Part shown: positions 1-6,551 of the stretch, piece by piece
Layout of the letters: each line of letters starts with the position of its first letter
How positions within the stretch are numbered: position 1 is the stretch's first letter
DNA from: Spirochaetaceae bacterium
Lineage (GTDB): Bacteria > Spirochaetota > Spirochaetia > DSM-27196 > SLST01
Assembly: GCA_007129695.1 (NCBI GenBank)
Contig: SKVA01000091.1
Location: 1 to 9,074 of the forward strand
DNA length: 9,074 bases
Direction: 5' to 3'
Made by a program: the position numbers and the translations under genes
Notes under the pieces: generated by a model
Database searches by the model: none
What the model saw: only the letters and a program-made list of their open reading frames with translations
Told to the model about the DNA's origin: nothing

Positions 1-61
1 GGGATGCGCAGGGCGCGAAGCGGCCCCCGGCGCGGGCGTTCGATGTACGTATCGGCTCCGT

Positions 62-1612
62 TCAGTGCGTGACCCGCTCGATCGTGACGTCCGTGATCGC
101 GATCGCTCCGGTGGAATCGCCAAGGTCGAACACGAGCCGCGCGTGCTCGTCGGTTGCCGAGCCCATCGTAAACGTCAGGTCGTACCTCTCGGTCCCCTCG
201 GCGAGCGTGACGCTACGGTACCCGGAATATGAGTCCCACGGCGCACGTGCGCGCCCGACGTATACGGTCGCAGTCCGCGTCACGCCGGTCGTCGCCGTGA
301 AGGTCATCCGGTACAGGCCTTGCCGCTCGACGGGAATACCACCTCGCGTAAGCTGAACGTTCCACGCCTGGGTACCCGTGCGATCGATCGTCACGGTCAG
401 CTCCCGATCGCGCCGCGTGAGTCGGGCCGATGCGGCGCCGTGCGTTGCGAGCGACCAACCGTCGGTGTCGTGGGAAAAATCCGATGCGTACACGGCGGTC
501 GTTGAGACCGGACGGGCCGGAGACAACTCGTCGTGAAGCAGCGCGTTGACGAGCGCGTCGCGAAACGCCCCGCGGGCCGGGTCGTAGATACCGAAACCCG
601 CCGAGAACTCCCAGTACGCCCAGCTCCAGCCGTACTCTTCGAACAACCGCGCGAGAAAGCGCGTCCATCGCACGCGTGACTGGAGGTCGGCTTTGCCGTA
701 CGCGCCGAACTCGCCGACGTGAACGGGTATCGAGTTCCGTTCGGCGAACGCCCTCGTCATGCGGAACTCGTTTCTCATGCTCTCGCGTTCGGCCTGTGTG
801 TCGTACCACTCGGTACCCAGCCACGCACTCGCGTCGGCTCCGACCCAACTCGCACCCTGATGCGTGAAGCTGAACGGGTTGTAGTAGTGGACGGTTAGGA
901 TCAGACGGTCATCGGCCGGGAGAACCAGGTGCGGTACGCCGCTCAAGCCACCCCACTCTGCGGTCCCGACCAATACGAAACGGTCCGGGTTCGTTCGGCG
1001 GATCTCGCGCAACGCGTCTGAGAAGAACTCGTTCCAGAGGTCCGGCGTGAGCTCGCCGTGCGGTTCGTTCAGAACCTCGAACAGCAGCTCCGGGGGATAC
1101 TTGCGGAAGTACTCGGCGATCTGTCGCCACTGCGACAGAAAGCGCTCGCGCTCGCGATGGGGGTCAGCGAGCAATGCGTCGTGGTGGTGCATGTTGATGA
1201 TCACGAGCAGCCCGTTGTCGAGCGCGTCGTCGACGACCCCTCGAATCCGCTCCAGGAACCGTGGCTCGATCCCGTACGGCGGGTGAGGCGAGCTGCGAGC
1301 AGCGGGCTCCCAGCGCACCGGTATCCGCACGTGGTCGAAGCCCAGGTCGGCGATCATGCGGAAGTACTCGTGCCGGAACGGATTGCCCCACGCGTGCTCC
1401 GACGGCGCCTCGAACATGTTGCCCATGTTGATGCCGCGTCCGAGGCGCGCATTCATCGCGAATGCGTCCCCTTCGGCGCCGGCCGTTCGGACCGGGTATT
1501 CACCCGTCGATGGTGATGCCGAGGGCGCCGATCCGCAGCCGGACGCGAGCGACGCCAGCACGGTGATCGCCGCGACGATCACGACCGGTCGTGCGAGCAT
1601 GCATGTCTTCAT
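62..1612 (-). CDS. GH5 endoglucanase-like lipoprotein with C-terminal carbohydrate-binding-like domain
   Basis: Predicted secreted retaining beta-glycanase of glycoside hydrolase family 5, 516 aa from the ATG at 1612. A TTG at 1648 would add 12 residues, but the ATG places a signal peptide at the N-terminus: a hydrophobic stretch at about residues 9-23, then LASGC with Cys26 as the lipidation site, then a Ser/Pro-rich linker to about 40. The catalytic barrel spans about 55-360: RGINMGN (59-65), HVRIPVRW (94-101), INMHHH (139-144), the acid/base motif LNEP with Glu183, HYYNP (242-246), and the nucleophile motif VGEFG with Glu301, followed by the aromatic WAYWEF at 331-336. Both catalytic glutamates are present. 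Residues about 375-516 form a beta-rich domain resembling CBM4/9 (DGWSL, then alternating strands ending in ITDVTIERV). Family membership is clear. The exact substrate (cellulose, mixed-linkage glucan, mannan) cannot be read from sequence. Spacing to the upstream kinase gene is about 97 bases. Confidence 0.92.
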   Translation of the reverse strand: MKTCMLARPVVIVAAITVLASLASGCGSAPSASPSTGEYPVRTAGAEGDAFAMNARLGRGINMGNMFEAPSEHAWGNPFRHEYFRMIADLGFDHVRIPVRWEPAARSSPHPPYGIEPRFLERIRGVVDDALDNGLLVIINMHHHDALLADPHRERERFLSQWRQIAEYFRKYPPELLFEVLNEPHGELTPDLWNEFFSDALREIRRTNPDRFVLVGTAEWGGLSGVPHLVLPADDRLILTVHYYNPFSFTHQGASWVGADASAWLGTEWYDTQAERESMRNEFRMTRAFAERNSIPVHVGEFGAYGKADLQSRVRWTRFLARLFEEYGWSWAYWEFSAGFGIYDPARGAFRDALVNALLHDELSPARPVSTTAVYASDFSHDTDGWSLATHGAASARLTRRDRELTVTIDRTGTQAWNVQLTRGGIPVERQGLYRMTFTATTGVTRTATVYVGRARAPWDSYSGYRSVTLAEGTERYDLTFTMGSATDEHARLVFDLGDSTGAIAITDVTIERVTH

Positions 1613-1619
1613 CGTCAGC

Positions 1620-1648
1620 AACGTATCGAGCCTGAAGAGACCGGTCAA
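1620..1648 (-). promoter_or_regulatory. Possible sigma70-type promoter for the GH5 gene
   Basis: On the minus strand a TTGACC box (1648-1643, five of six matches to TTGACA) is followed after exactly 17 bases by TACGTT (1625-1620, a weak -10 with three of six matches). The start of transcription would fall at or just before the ATG at 1612, giving an almost leaderless message. That fits the lack of a clear Shine-Dalgarno sequence there. The poor -10 keeps confidence low. Confidence 0.27.
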
Positions 1649-1709
1649 CCCGGACCGACCGGAGATCGCGGAACAGGCTCAGAGTCCGGCGGCTTGCGTG
1701 GTCTGCGAA

Positions 1710-2411
1710 TCATACCGACGCTTCCAGACCAAGGTGTCTTCTGACGGCGAAGTAGGCTTCGTCAATGCCGATGCTCCCACCGGTAACGATGAGAGCGGCT
1801 TCTTCCCTGAGACAGTCATCTGCCACGAACCGGCTTTCAATGATGTTGCTCTCGATGAAGTTGTGCAGTGCGCATTGAGGATCTGAACAGGCATCCAGGT
1901 GTCGTCTGAGAATCGGCAGGAAGTCAGGTCTGCCTTCGGTCGTACGGCGCTTCCATGTCTCGCGCATGAAGCCGTCGGTGCATGTCAGAAAGACCGCTCG
2001 TTCCGGTCTGGACACGTTGAAGATCAACTCCGGGAAGCCCAGAAAGGCATCCACGACGATCGGGCTGTCCGCCGACATCTGAATGAGCTCGTCAACCGCC
2101 ACCTCGAACTCGGCTCGCGCCATCCTGATGTAGTCGTCTGCTATCGCTTGACCGCTGCGACCGTAGAACCAGTCGAACGATCCGCCATGCCTCATCGTCG
2201 ATCCAATACGGTGCGCAATTGGGTTTGTTTCCGGCGTCGCTGTCTGCCAGTGCTCTATCCAGCGCGCATCGCCGCTCCAGCGTCTGAATCCGAGCTCCTC
2301 GCACAGACGTCGTGATATCGTTGTCTTGCCGGCAGCGGCACCACCCCCGATCCAGTAGACGTGGCTCAACAATTCCTTGACTCGTCCATGGTCCCGGTTC
2401 ATCACCCGCAT
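1710..2411 (-). CDS. P-loop kinase-like NTPase, function unknown
   Basis: 233-aa protein with an N-terminal Walker A loop, GGAAAGKTT at residues 23-31, directly after a hydrophobic strand (VYWIGG). This is the layout of small P-loop kinases (AAA_18, zeta-toxin or chloramphenicol phosphotransferase-like folds), which phosphorylate small molecules. Residues about 117-121 (IVVDA) are a hydrophobic strand ending in Asp and could be the second nucleotide-binding strand. RETWKRR at about 149-155 could be the arginine-rich lid. No substrate can be assigned. The start is ATG 2411, with GGTGA six bases upstream; ATG 2402 is a close alternative. Local GC counts are lower than in neighbours: 30/60 at 1801-1860 and 33/60 at 1861-1920, against 39/60 at 2881-2940 in the next gene. 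Separate acquisition is therefore possible. It has no obvious link to the glycan genes around it. There is no transmembrane segment or signal peptide. Confidence 0.75.
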   Translation of the reverse strand: MRVMNRDHGRVKELLSHVYWIGGGAAAGKTTISRRLCEELGFRRWSGDARWIEHWQTATPETNPIAHRIGSTMRHGGSFDWFYGRSGQAIADDYIRMARAEFEVAVDELIQMSADSPIVVDAFLGFPELIFNVSRPERAVFLTCTDGFMRETWKRRTTEGRPDFLPILRRHLDACSDPQCALHNFIESNIIESRFVADDCLREEAALIVTGGSIGIDEAYFAVRRHLGLEASV

Positions 2412-2579
2412 TTTCGTTCACCAGCGGCAATTGCACAACCGCTCCTCGGGCGGGCCCGGTGCCGGCGGAACACTCCACTGCACGCGGGATCCGCTCCACC
2501 TCGTCGGCTCGTCTCATAGCGCACCGGCGCCCGCATCATCTATACTCGCGGGATATAAACGACAACCAGAGGGCGAAAC
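2412..2579. promoter_or_regulatory. Divergent intergenic region with AT-rich boxes before the propeller gene
   Basis: 168 bases separate the start codons of the minus-strand kinase gene and the plus-strand propeller gene, so promoters for both should lie here. On the plus strand, TATACT (2541-2546, five of six matches to TATAAT) and TATAAA (2554-2559) stand out in otherwise GC-rich sequence. Neither has a recognisable -35 box 16-18 bases upstream. I saw no clear operator palindrome or riboswitch. Confidence 0.35.
2568..2573 (+). promoter_or_regulatory. Ribosome binding site of the propeller glycosidase gene
   Basis: AGAGGG lies six bases before the ATG at 2580. It supports that start over the in-frame ATG at 2586, for which the same box would sit 12 bases away. 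Confidence 0.5.
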
Positions 2580-4169
2580 ATGGCCATGTTCCTGTCACCA
2601 ATCCGACCCGACGATCCGCCAAGCCGCAGGGCGTGGGACAACTGCACGATCCACGACGGGACGGCCTTCTACGCGTTCTTCAACACGACCGACGTCAACG
2701 CTTCGCCGCGCGCCTACGGTCTCGACATCGCGCGCTCGAACGACGGTGTGCACTGGGAGTTCATCGCGCGCGATCTCATCCCGATCCGCGGCGCGCACGC
2801 CGGATACGGCATCCTCAACGCGGGCGATCGCGTGTTCTACTATCCCACCGTTACCGACAAGAACCGACACATACACTTCAAGATCTACGCGTCCGGCGAC
2901 TACCTGCACTGGGAGCACCTCGGCGACGAGTACGACGTGGAGCCCGACCCCCGCTGGTACGCGGCTCGCTGGGAGGAGATCTGTATCCTCCGCGTACGCG
3001 AGGGCGGACATGACGTCTACTACGGCTACATCAGCGCGGAGGTCCGCGACGATGTGTCGCAGTCGAGCCTGGGGGTCCTCAAGAGCTACGACGGCGTGAG
3101 CTGGGAGGTGTTGCCTCCGCCGGTGGTCGACTGGCAGGGGCTTCCCGCCCAGCATACAGAAGTCAACTTCTGCGAGAAGATCGACGGACGATACTACCTC
3201 GCGCTCAACTGCCGACTCCACTTCGACAGCTACGGGTACTCGAGCTACACCTTCGTGGCCGACTCGCCAACCGGTCCGTTCGTCGCGGACCTCCCGGCCT
3301 TCCGCCTCACCGGAACGACGAGCCGCGACATAACCTGGCTCGCGCATCCGCTGCACGCGCCGGATGGCCTGCTCATCGCGCTCTGGCTGAGCGCCCGGCA
3401 GGAGCTCGAAATCCCGAGCCGTAGTATGGGGATCGGGCCGCTCAAGCGTCTCGTCGTCGAGCGCGGGCACCTGCGGGTTGCGTGGTGGGAAGGCAACGAG
3501 GCGGCGAAGGGCCGGGAGATCGACGTGCCGATCGGGCGGTCGGGCTGGGTTCACCCGGCGGCCGCGGTGCGCGGGGAGCACGACTCGATGGAGGCTGGCG
3601 GCGGCGGGCTTACGCTCTCCGCCGGCCGCGACGGCGGCATCGCGTGGCTCGACGCGCGCTTCGACGCCGCCAGGGGTTTCCTCGTGGAGGGACGCGTGGT
3701 TGCGACCGTCCACCAAGGCCGCGCCGCGACCCACCAGAAGGGAGCCGCCGCGGGGTTCGTCCTCGAGGACGGCGACGGCAAGGGATACGCGATCATCGCC
3801 GATGCGCTTGGCCGTACCCGCGGCGGGTCGTTCCATTTCGCCGATCACCGTATCACGGACGTCGACGAACACGCTGAGGCAGGCAGCTGGCTCGCCAATC
3901 ACTATGGTGGCGCCGTTGCGGGCCTCGCGGAGTTCCGTCCGGACGACCAGGTCGGCCCGTTCGGCCATGCCCCCTTCAGCGGTATCCGGCACGGCCGCAC
4001 CCATCGGTTCCGACTCATCGGCCGCGGCGATTTCGTCGAGCTCTACATCGACGACTGGTACGTGCAGACCTACCTCGTCCCGATCGGCTTCACCGGCCGG
4101 ATCGGGCTCCTCGCCTCCGAAGGCGTCGCGGAGTTCTCCGACGCGCGCGCGTGGGAGCTCGAGGTGTAG
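2580..4169 (+). CDS. GH32/GH43-like five-bladed propeller glycosidase with C-terminal beta-sandwich
   Basis: 529-aa protein with the two-part build of the GH32/GH68/GH43 superfamily. A beta-propeller covers about residues 15-300, and a beta-sandwich (GH32 C-terminal or concanavalin-like) covers about 330-529. Blade signatures of the S-x-D-G-x-x-W type recur: SNDGVHWE (53-60), ASGDYLHWE (104-112) and SYDGVSWE (169-176). Candidate acidic residues are Asp20 in RAWDN, Asp250 in TSRDITW and Glu194 or Glu199 in HTEVNFCEK. These sit where the superfamily places its nucleophile, transition-state stabiliser and general acid. The classical sucrase WMNDPNG, RDP and EC motifs are not reproduced exactly, so this is a divergent member and no fructan specificity should be assumed. 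No signal peptide is visible, suggesting a cytoplasmic enzyme acting on imported oligosaccharides. It stands alone on the plus strand and converges with sulfatase 1. Confidence 0.75.
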   Translation: MAMFLSPIRPDDPPSRRAWDNCTIHDGTAFYAFFNTTDVNASPRAYGLDIARSNDGVHWEFIARDLIPIRGAHAGYGILNAGDRVFYYPTVTDKNRHIHFKIYASGDYLHWEHLGDEYDVEPDPRWYAARWEEICILRVREGGHDVYYGYISAEVRDDVSQSSLGVLKSYDGVSWEVLPPPVVDWQGLPAQHTEVNFCEKIDGRYYLALNCRLHFDSYGYSSYTFVADSPTGPFVADLPAFRLTGTTSRDITWLAHPLHAPDGLLIALWLSARQELEIPSRSMGIGPLKRLVVERGHLRVAWWEGNEAAKGREIDVPIGRSGWVHPAAAVRGEHDSMEAGGGGLTLSAGRDGGIAWLDARFDAARGFLVEGRVVATVHQGRAATHQKGAAAGFVLEDGDGKGYAIIADALGRTRGGSFHFADHRITDVDEHAEAGSWLANHYGGAVAGLAEFRPDDQVGPFGHAPFSGIRHGRTHRFRLIGRGDFVELYIDDWYVQTYLVPIGFTGRIGLLASEGVAEFSDARAWELEV

Positions 4170-4254
4170 CCTCGATGCTCCCCACGCTCATTCGCCGGTG
4201 GCTCGCGGTACACGCCGTCTGCCGGCACACCTTCTCGCACGGATAGAGCAGCGC

Positions 4255-4281
4255 CATCACGACCGGCACAGGCTCGTGGTG
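4255..4281. terminator. Weak hairpin in the convergent intergenic region
   Basis: In the 137-base gap between the converging propeller and sulfatase genes, CATCACGA (4255-4262) pairs with TCGTGGTG (4274-4281). This gives an 8-bp stem with one G-T wobble and an 11-base loop. No T-run follows on either strand, so it is at best a weak bidirectional terminator. Nothing else is recognisable in this gap. Confidence 0.25.
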
Positions 4282-4306
4282 CGATCGAAGAGATCCTTTG
4301 CTTGTG

Positions 4307-5842
4307 TCAGGTTCTCCTCCCGGTGAATCGTCCGCGGACGACGTCCGCGCCGTCCCTTAGTGCGTCCAGCCGCTGCGCGAGACGGAGGTCTGGAGCGGTA
4401 CCGTGCATCTCGCGGACGTAGGGGACGATCCGGTTCGCGACCGGGCCGCCGCCGCGCGTGTGCTCGCGCAGATACGCGGTGTCCGCGATGTCGCTTCGCC
4501 GGGCAAGGAGCGCGATGAGGAGCTGGTCGCGAACCCATCGGTGCGCGGGGTCATCGTACACGTTTCTCTGCTCCCGCGGATCGTCGCGGCGGTCGAATAG
4601 CTGCCCCTCGTTCTCGTCGACGTAGAAGGAGAGCTTCCAGCGATCGGTCGCGAGCGCCAACGACCGGTAGACGGTCGCGACGGCCGCCGTTCGGGGCGAC
4701 GGCAGACCTTCCACGAGCGGCCCGAAGAGATCGAATCCCTGCACCGACGGCATCCTCGCGCCGGCCGCAGCGACGATCGTCGCGGTGATGTCCGTCCAGA
4801 TCGCGAAGCCTCGCCGTTCGCCCTCAGGGAGCGTTCCCGGCATGCTGAGGACGAACGGTACGCGCCAGCTCTCGTCGTAGAAGGTGTGCTTGTCGTTGAA
4901 CCCGTGGTCGAACAACTGGAGGCCGTGATCCGACGTGAAAATCACGAGCGTGTCCTGCCGCAGCCCCGACTCATCCAGAAAGTCGATCAGCCGGCCCACC
5001 TGCGCGTCGCAGTACGCGGCAAGTCCGTAATAGAGCCTGCGGTACCGGTCGATCATCGCGGGATCGGCCCGGTCGATCGTGTTCCCAACTGCCTCGCGCA
5101 CCGACTCGAACGGACCGTCGATGTACGATGAGGTGGGTTCCTTCGCGGCGTCGCCTCCGTCGAGCGTACCGACGAGCGCGCGAAGCTGCATCGGCTGGGT
5201 CGCGAGTTCGCCGTCTGCGTAGTTGACCCGCGGCAGGTCACGGTCGTCGAAGAGCGTGGCCCACTCGCCGGGCGGGTCGTTCGGACTGTGCGGACTCGGC
5301 ATCGAGCAGAACGCGAAGAACGGGACCCCGTCGGCTCGCGCCCGGTCCATCTCCGCGATCGTCGTGTCGGCGAGGAACGCGTCCATGAACAGCTCGGGAG
5401 GGATCGGGTTCGGATGCGCGCTCGATCTGCCGTACCCGTGGGCGCGGATATGGCGCGCGTAGACGTCGTCGGAGTCGCTCCCCTTCTCTCCCTGAAGGAT
5501 GTGCTGCACGTGAAACGAGTCGGGAACCGGCCCGAAGTGCGCCTTTCCCACCATGATGTTCCGATACCCGGCGTCGGCGAGCGCGTCGGTGAAAACCGGG
5601 AGATCGGCCCGTCGGGCGATTCCGTTCTCGATGCATCCGTGGATCGGCGTGTGATACCCGGTGAGCAAGCTCACTCGCGCCGGCATACAGACCGGAGACG
5701 CGGTGTGTCCCTGCTCGAAGAGCACCCCTTGTTGCGCAAGCCGGTCGATGCACGGCGAGACCGCGTGTGACGAGCCCATGCACGCGAGGGTGTCGGTACG
5801 CTGCGTGTCGGTGGTGATGAGGAGGATGTTGGGTCTGGACAA
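4307..5842 (-). CDS. Formylglycine-dependent sulfatase (sulfatase 1)
   Basis: Complete alkaline-phosphatase-superfamily sulfatase that hydrolyses sulfate esters, probably on a glycan. I choose the TTG at 5842 (511 aa): GGAGG lies five bases upstream, and the protein then begins MSRPNILLITTD, the usual start of cytoplasmic family members. ATGs at 5899, 5872 and 5860 would add 10-19 unconserved residues, and the first two overlap the regulator gene. The active-site motif CMPAR starts at Cys52, which is converted to formylglycine. Metal and active-site residues include Asp12, Lys100 (VGKAHF), His185 (SPHSP), SDHG with Asp305-His306, and Lys318 (NDKHTFYDES). The C-terminal subdomain is present (TDRWKLSFY, then the LFDRRDDPREQRN motif typical of these enzymes). 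There is no signal peptide. The enzyme that matures formylglycine is not in this window. The gene lies 34 bases after the response regulator, probably in the same transcript. Confidence 0.93.
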   Translation of the reverse strand: MSRPNILLITTDTQRTDTLACMGSSHAVSPCIDRLAQQGVLFEQGHTASPVCMPARVSLLTGYHTPIHGCIENGIARRADLPVFTDALADAGYRNIMVGKAHFGPVPDSFHVQHILQGEKGSDSDDVYARHIRAHGYGRSSAHPNPIPPELFMDAFLADTTIAEMDRARADGVPFFAFCSMPSPHSPNDPPGEWATLFDDRDLPRVNYADGELATQPMQLRALVGTLDGGDAAKEPTSSYIDGPFESVREAVGNTIDRADPAMIDRYRRLYYGLAAYCDAQVGRLIDFLDESGLRQDTLVIFTSDHGLQLFDHGFNDKHTFYDESWRVPFVLSMPGTLPEGERRGFAIWTDITATIVAAAGARMPSVQGFDLFGPLVEGLPSPRTAAVATVYRSLALATDRWKLSFYVDENEGQLFDRRDDPREQRNVYDDPAHRWVRDQLLIALLARRSDIADTAYLREHTRGGGPVANRIVPYVREMHGTAPDLRLAQRLDALRDGADVVRGRFTGRRT

Positions 5843-5847
5843 GGTGG

Positions 5848-5852
5848 CCTCC
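5848..5852 (-). promoter_or_regulatory. Shine-Dalgarno that fixes a TTG start for sulfatase 1
   Basis: A perfect GGAGG on the minus strand sits five bases before TTG 5842, inside the 34-base gap after the response regulator stop. None of the upstream in-frame ATGs (5899, 5872, 5860) has a comparable site. Sulfatase 2 has the same arrangement: GGAGG followed by a non-ATG start. Confidence 0.65.
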
Positions 5853-5876
5853 GTGGGCATGGGGTTGTGCATAGAT

Positions 5877-6551
5877 TCAGCCTGCTGACTCGGCGTCATT
5901 GCGAAACGACTTCAGATTCTCCGTCGCCCAGAGCGCGGCGCGGGTGCGGGAGTGGAGGTTGAGCACGTCGTAGATGCGACTGACGTAGTTGCGCACGGTT
6001 TTTTCGCTCAGGTGGAGCGATTCGCTGATCTTCCGGTTCGTCTTGCCCTCGGCAAGGAGCCGAAGAACGTCGACTTCGCGCGGCGAGAGCCCTTCCAGAG
6101 CTGCTCCCTCCGGCATCGACGCGCGCTGCGCAGTCGGACGCGCGGGAGATCCGTGGCTGAGAGCACGCGCGACGTCGGCTGAGATCAGGATATGCCCCTC
6201 GTGCACGCTCTTGATCGCCTGGATCACGTCGACCGCGTGCGCGTCCTTGAGCAGGTAGCCGTTCGCTCCGGCTGCGAGCGCGTCGCTGATCAGCGAACGG
6301 TCGTTGAAGGTCGTGAGCATCAGTATGTTTGCTGCCGGTCGGCGCTGCTTGAGCCTCCGCGCGACCTCGACGCCGTCCAGGATCGGCATCTGGATGTCGA
6401 GGAGTACGACATCCGGGGTGAGCTCGGCGTCCAGTTCGAGCGCCTCCTGTCCGTTCAGCGCGGTGCCGACAACCTCGATCTCATGGTCCTCCAGCCGCAA
6501 CAACGTCACCAGCCCCTCCAGGAAGACCGCATGGTCGTCCACGATCAGCAC
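5877..6551 (-). CDS. NarL/FixJ-family response regulator
   Basis: Two-component DNA-binding regulator, 224 aa from GTG 6551. The receiver domain covers about 1-120: MLIVDDHAVF with Asp5-Asp6, phosphoacceptor Asp52 in LLDIQMP, the switch Thr pair in MLTTF (80-81) and Lys102 in YLLKD. A linker is followed by a LuxR-type helix-turn-helix at about 155-209 (LSPREVDVLRLLAEGKTN, then SEKTVRNYVSRI). All key residues are kept, so it looks functional. An in-frame GTG at 6632 would add 27 residues, but these only re-read the kinase-remnant sequence in another frame and look nothing like a receiver N-terminus. GTG 6551 begins two or three residues inside the usual M-x-IRVLIVDD start, as if the native start codon were lost. 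The reading overlaps the end of the sulfatase-kinase ORF by seven bases (GTGCTGA). Its cognate kinase survives only as a remnant. The likely targets are the flanking glycan genes, by inference. Confidence 0.9.
   Translation of the reverse strand: MLIVDDHAVFLEGLVTLLRLEDHEIEVVGTALNGQEALELDAELTPDVVLLDIQMPILDGVEVARRLKQRRPAANILMLTTFNDRSLISDALAAGANGYLLKDAHAVDVIQAIKSVHEGHILISADVARALSHGSPARPTAQRASMPEGAALEGLSPREVDVLRLLAEGKTNRKISESLHLSEKTVRNYVSRIYDVLNLHSRTRAALWATENLKSFRNDAESAG

Noticed and set aside
1..61. Feature downstream of the GH5 gene at the left edge
   Set aside because: 61 GC-rich bases with no start codon context, clear hairpin with T-run or repeat that I could support.
1356..1886. 176-aa plus-strand frame spanning the GH5 signal-peptide region and the end of the kinase gene
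   Set aside because: It crosses two well-supported minus-strand genes and shows no domain.
2595..4004. 469-aa open frame on the minus strand opposite the propeller gene
   Set aside because: It is antisense to a clear glycosidase with recognisable blade motifs. Its translation is rich in Arg, Val, Ala and Glu without any domain, as expected of a mirror frame in GC-rich DNA.
4170..4306. A strong bidirectional terminator or a small gene between the converging genes
   Set aside because: Only one weak hairpin without a T-run was found, and no short frame had a start with a ribosome site.
3478..4326. 282-aa plus-strand frame overlapping the end of the propeller gene
   Set aside because: Ser/Arg/Pro-rich out-of-frame reading of the propeller gene's 3' half. 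The real frame is fixed by its family motifs.
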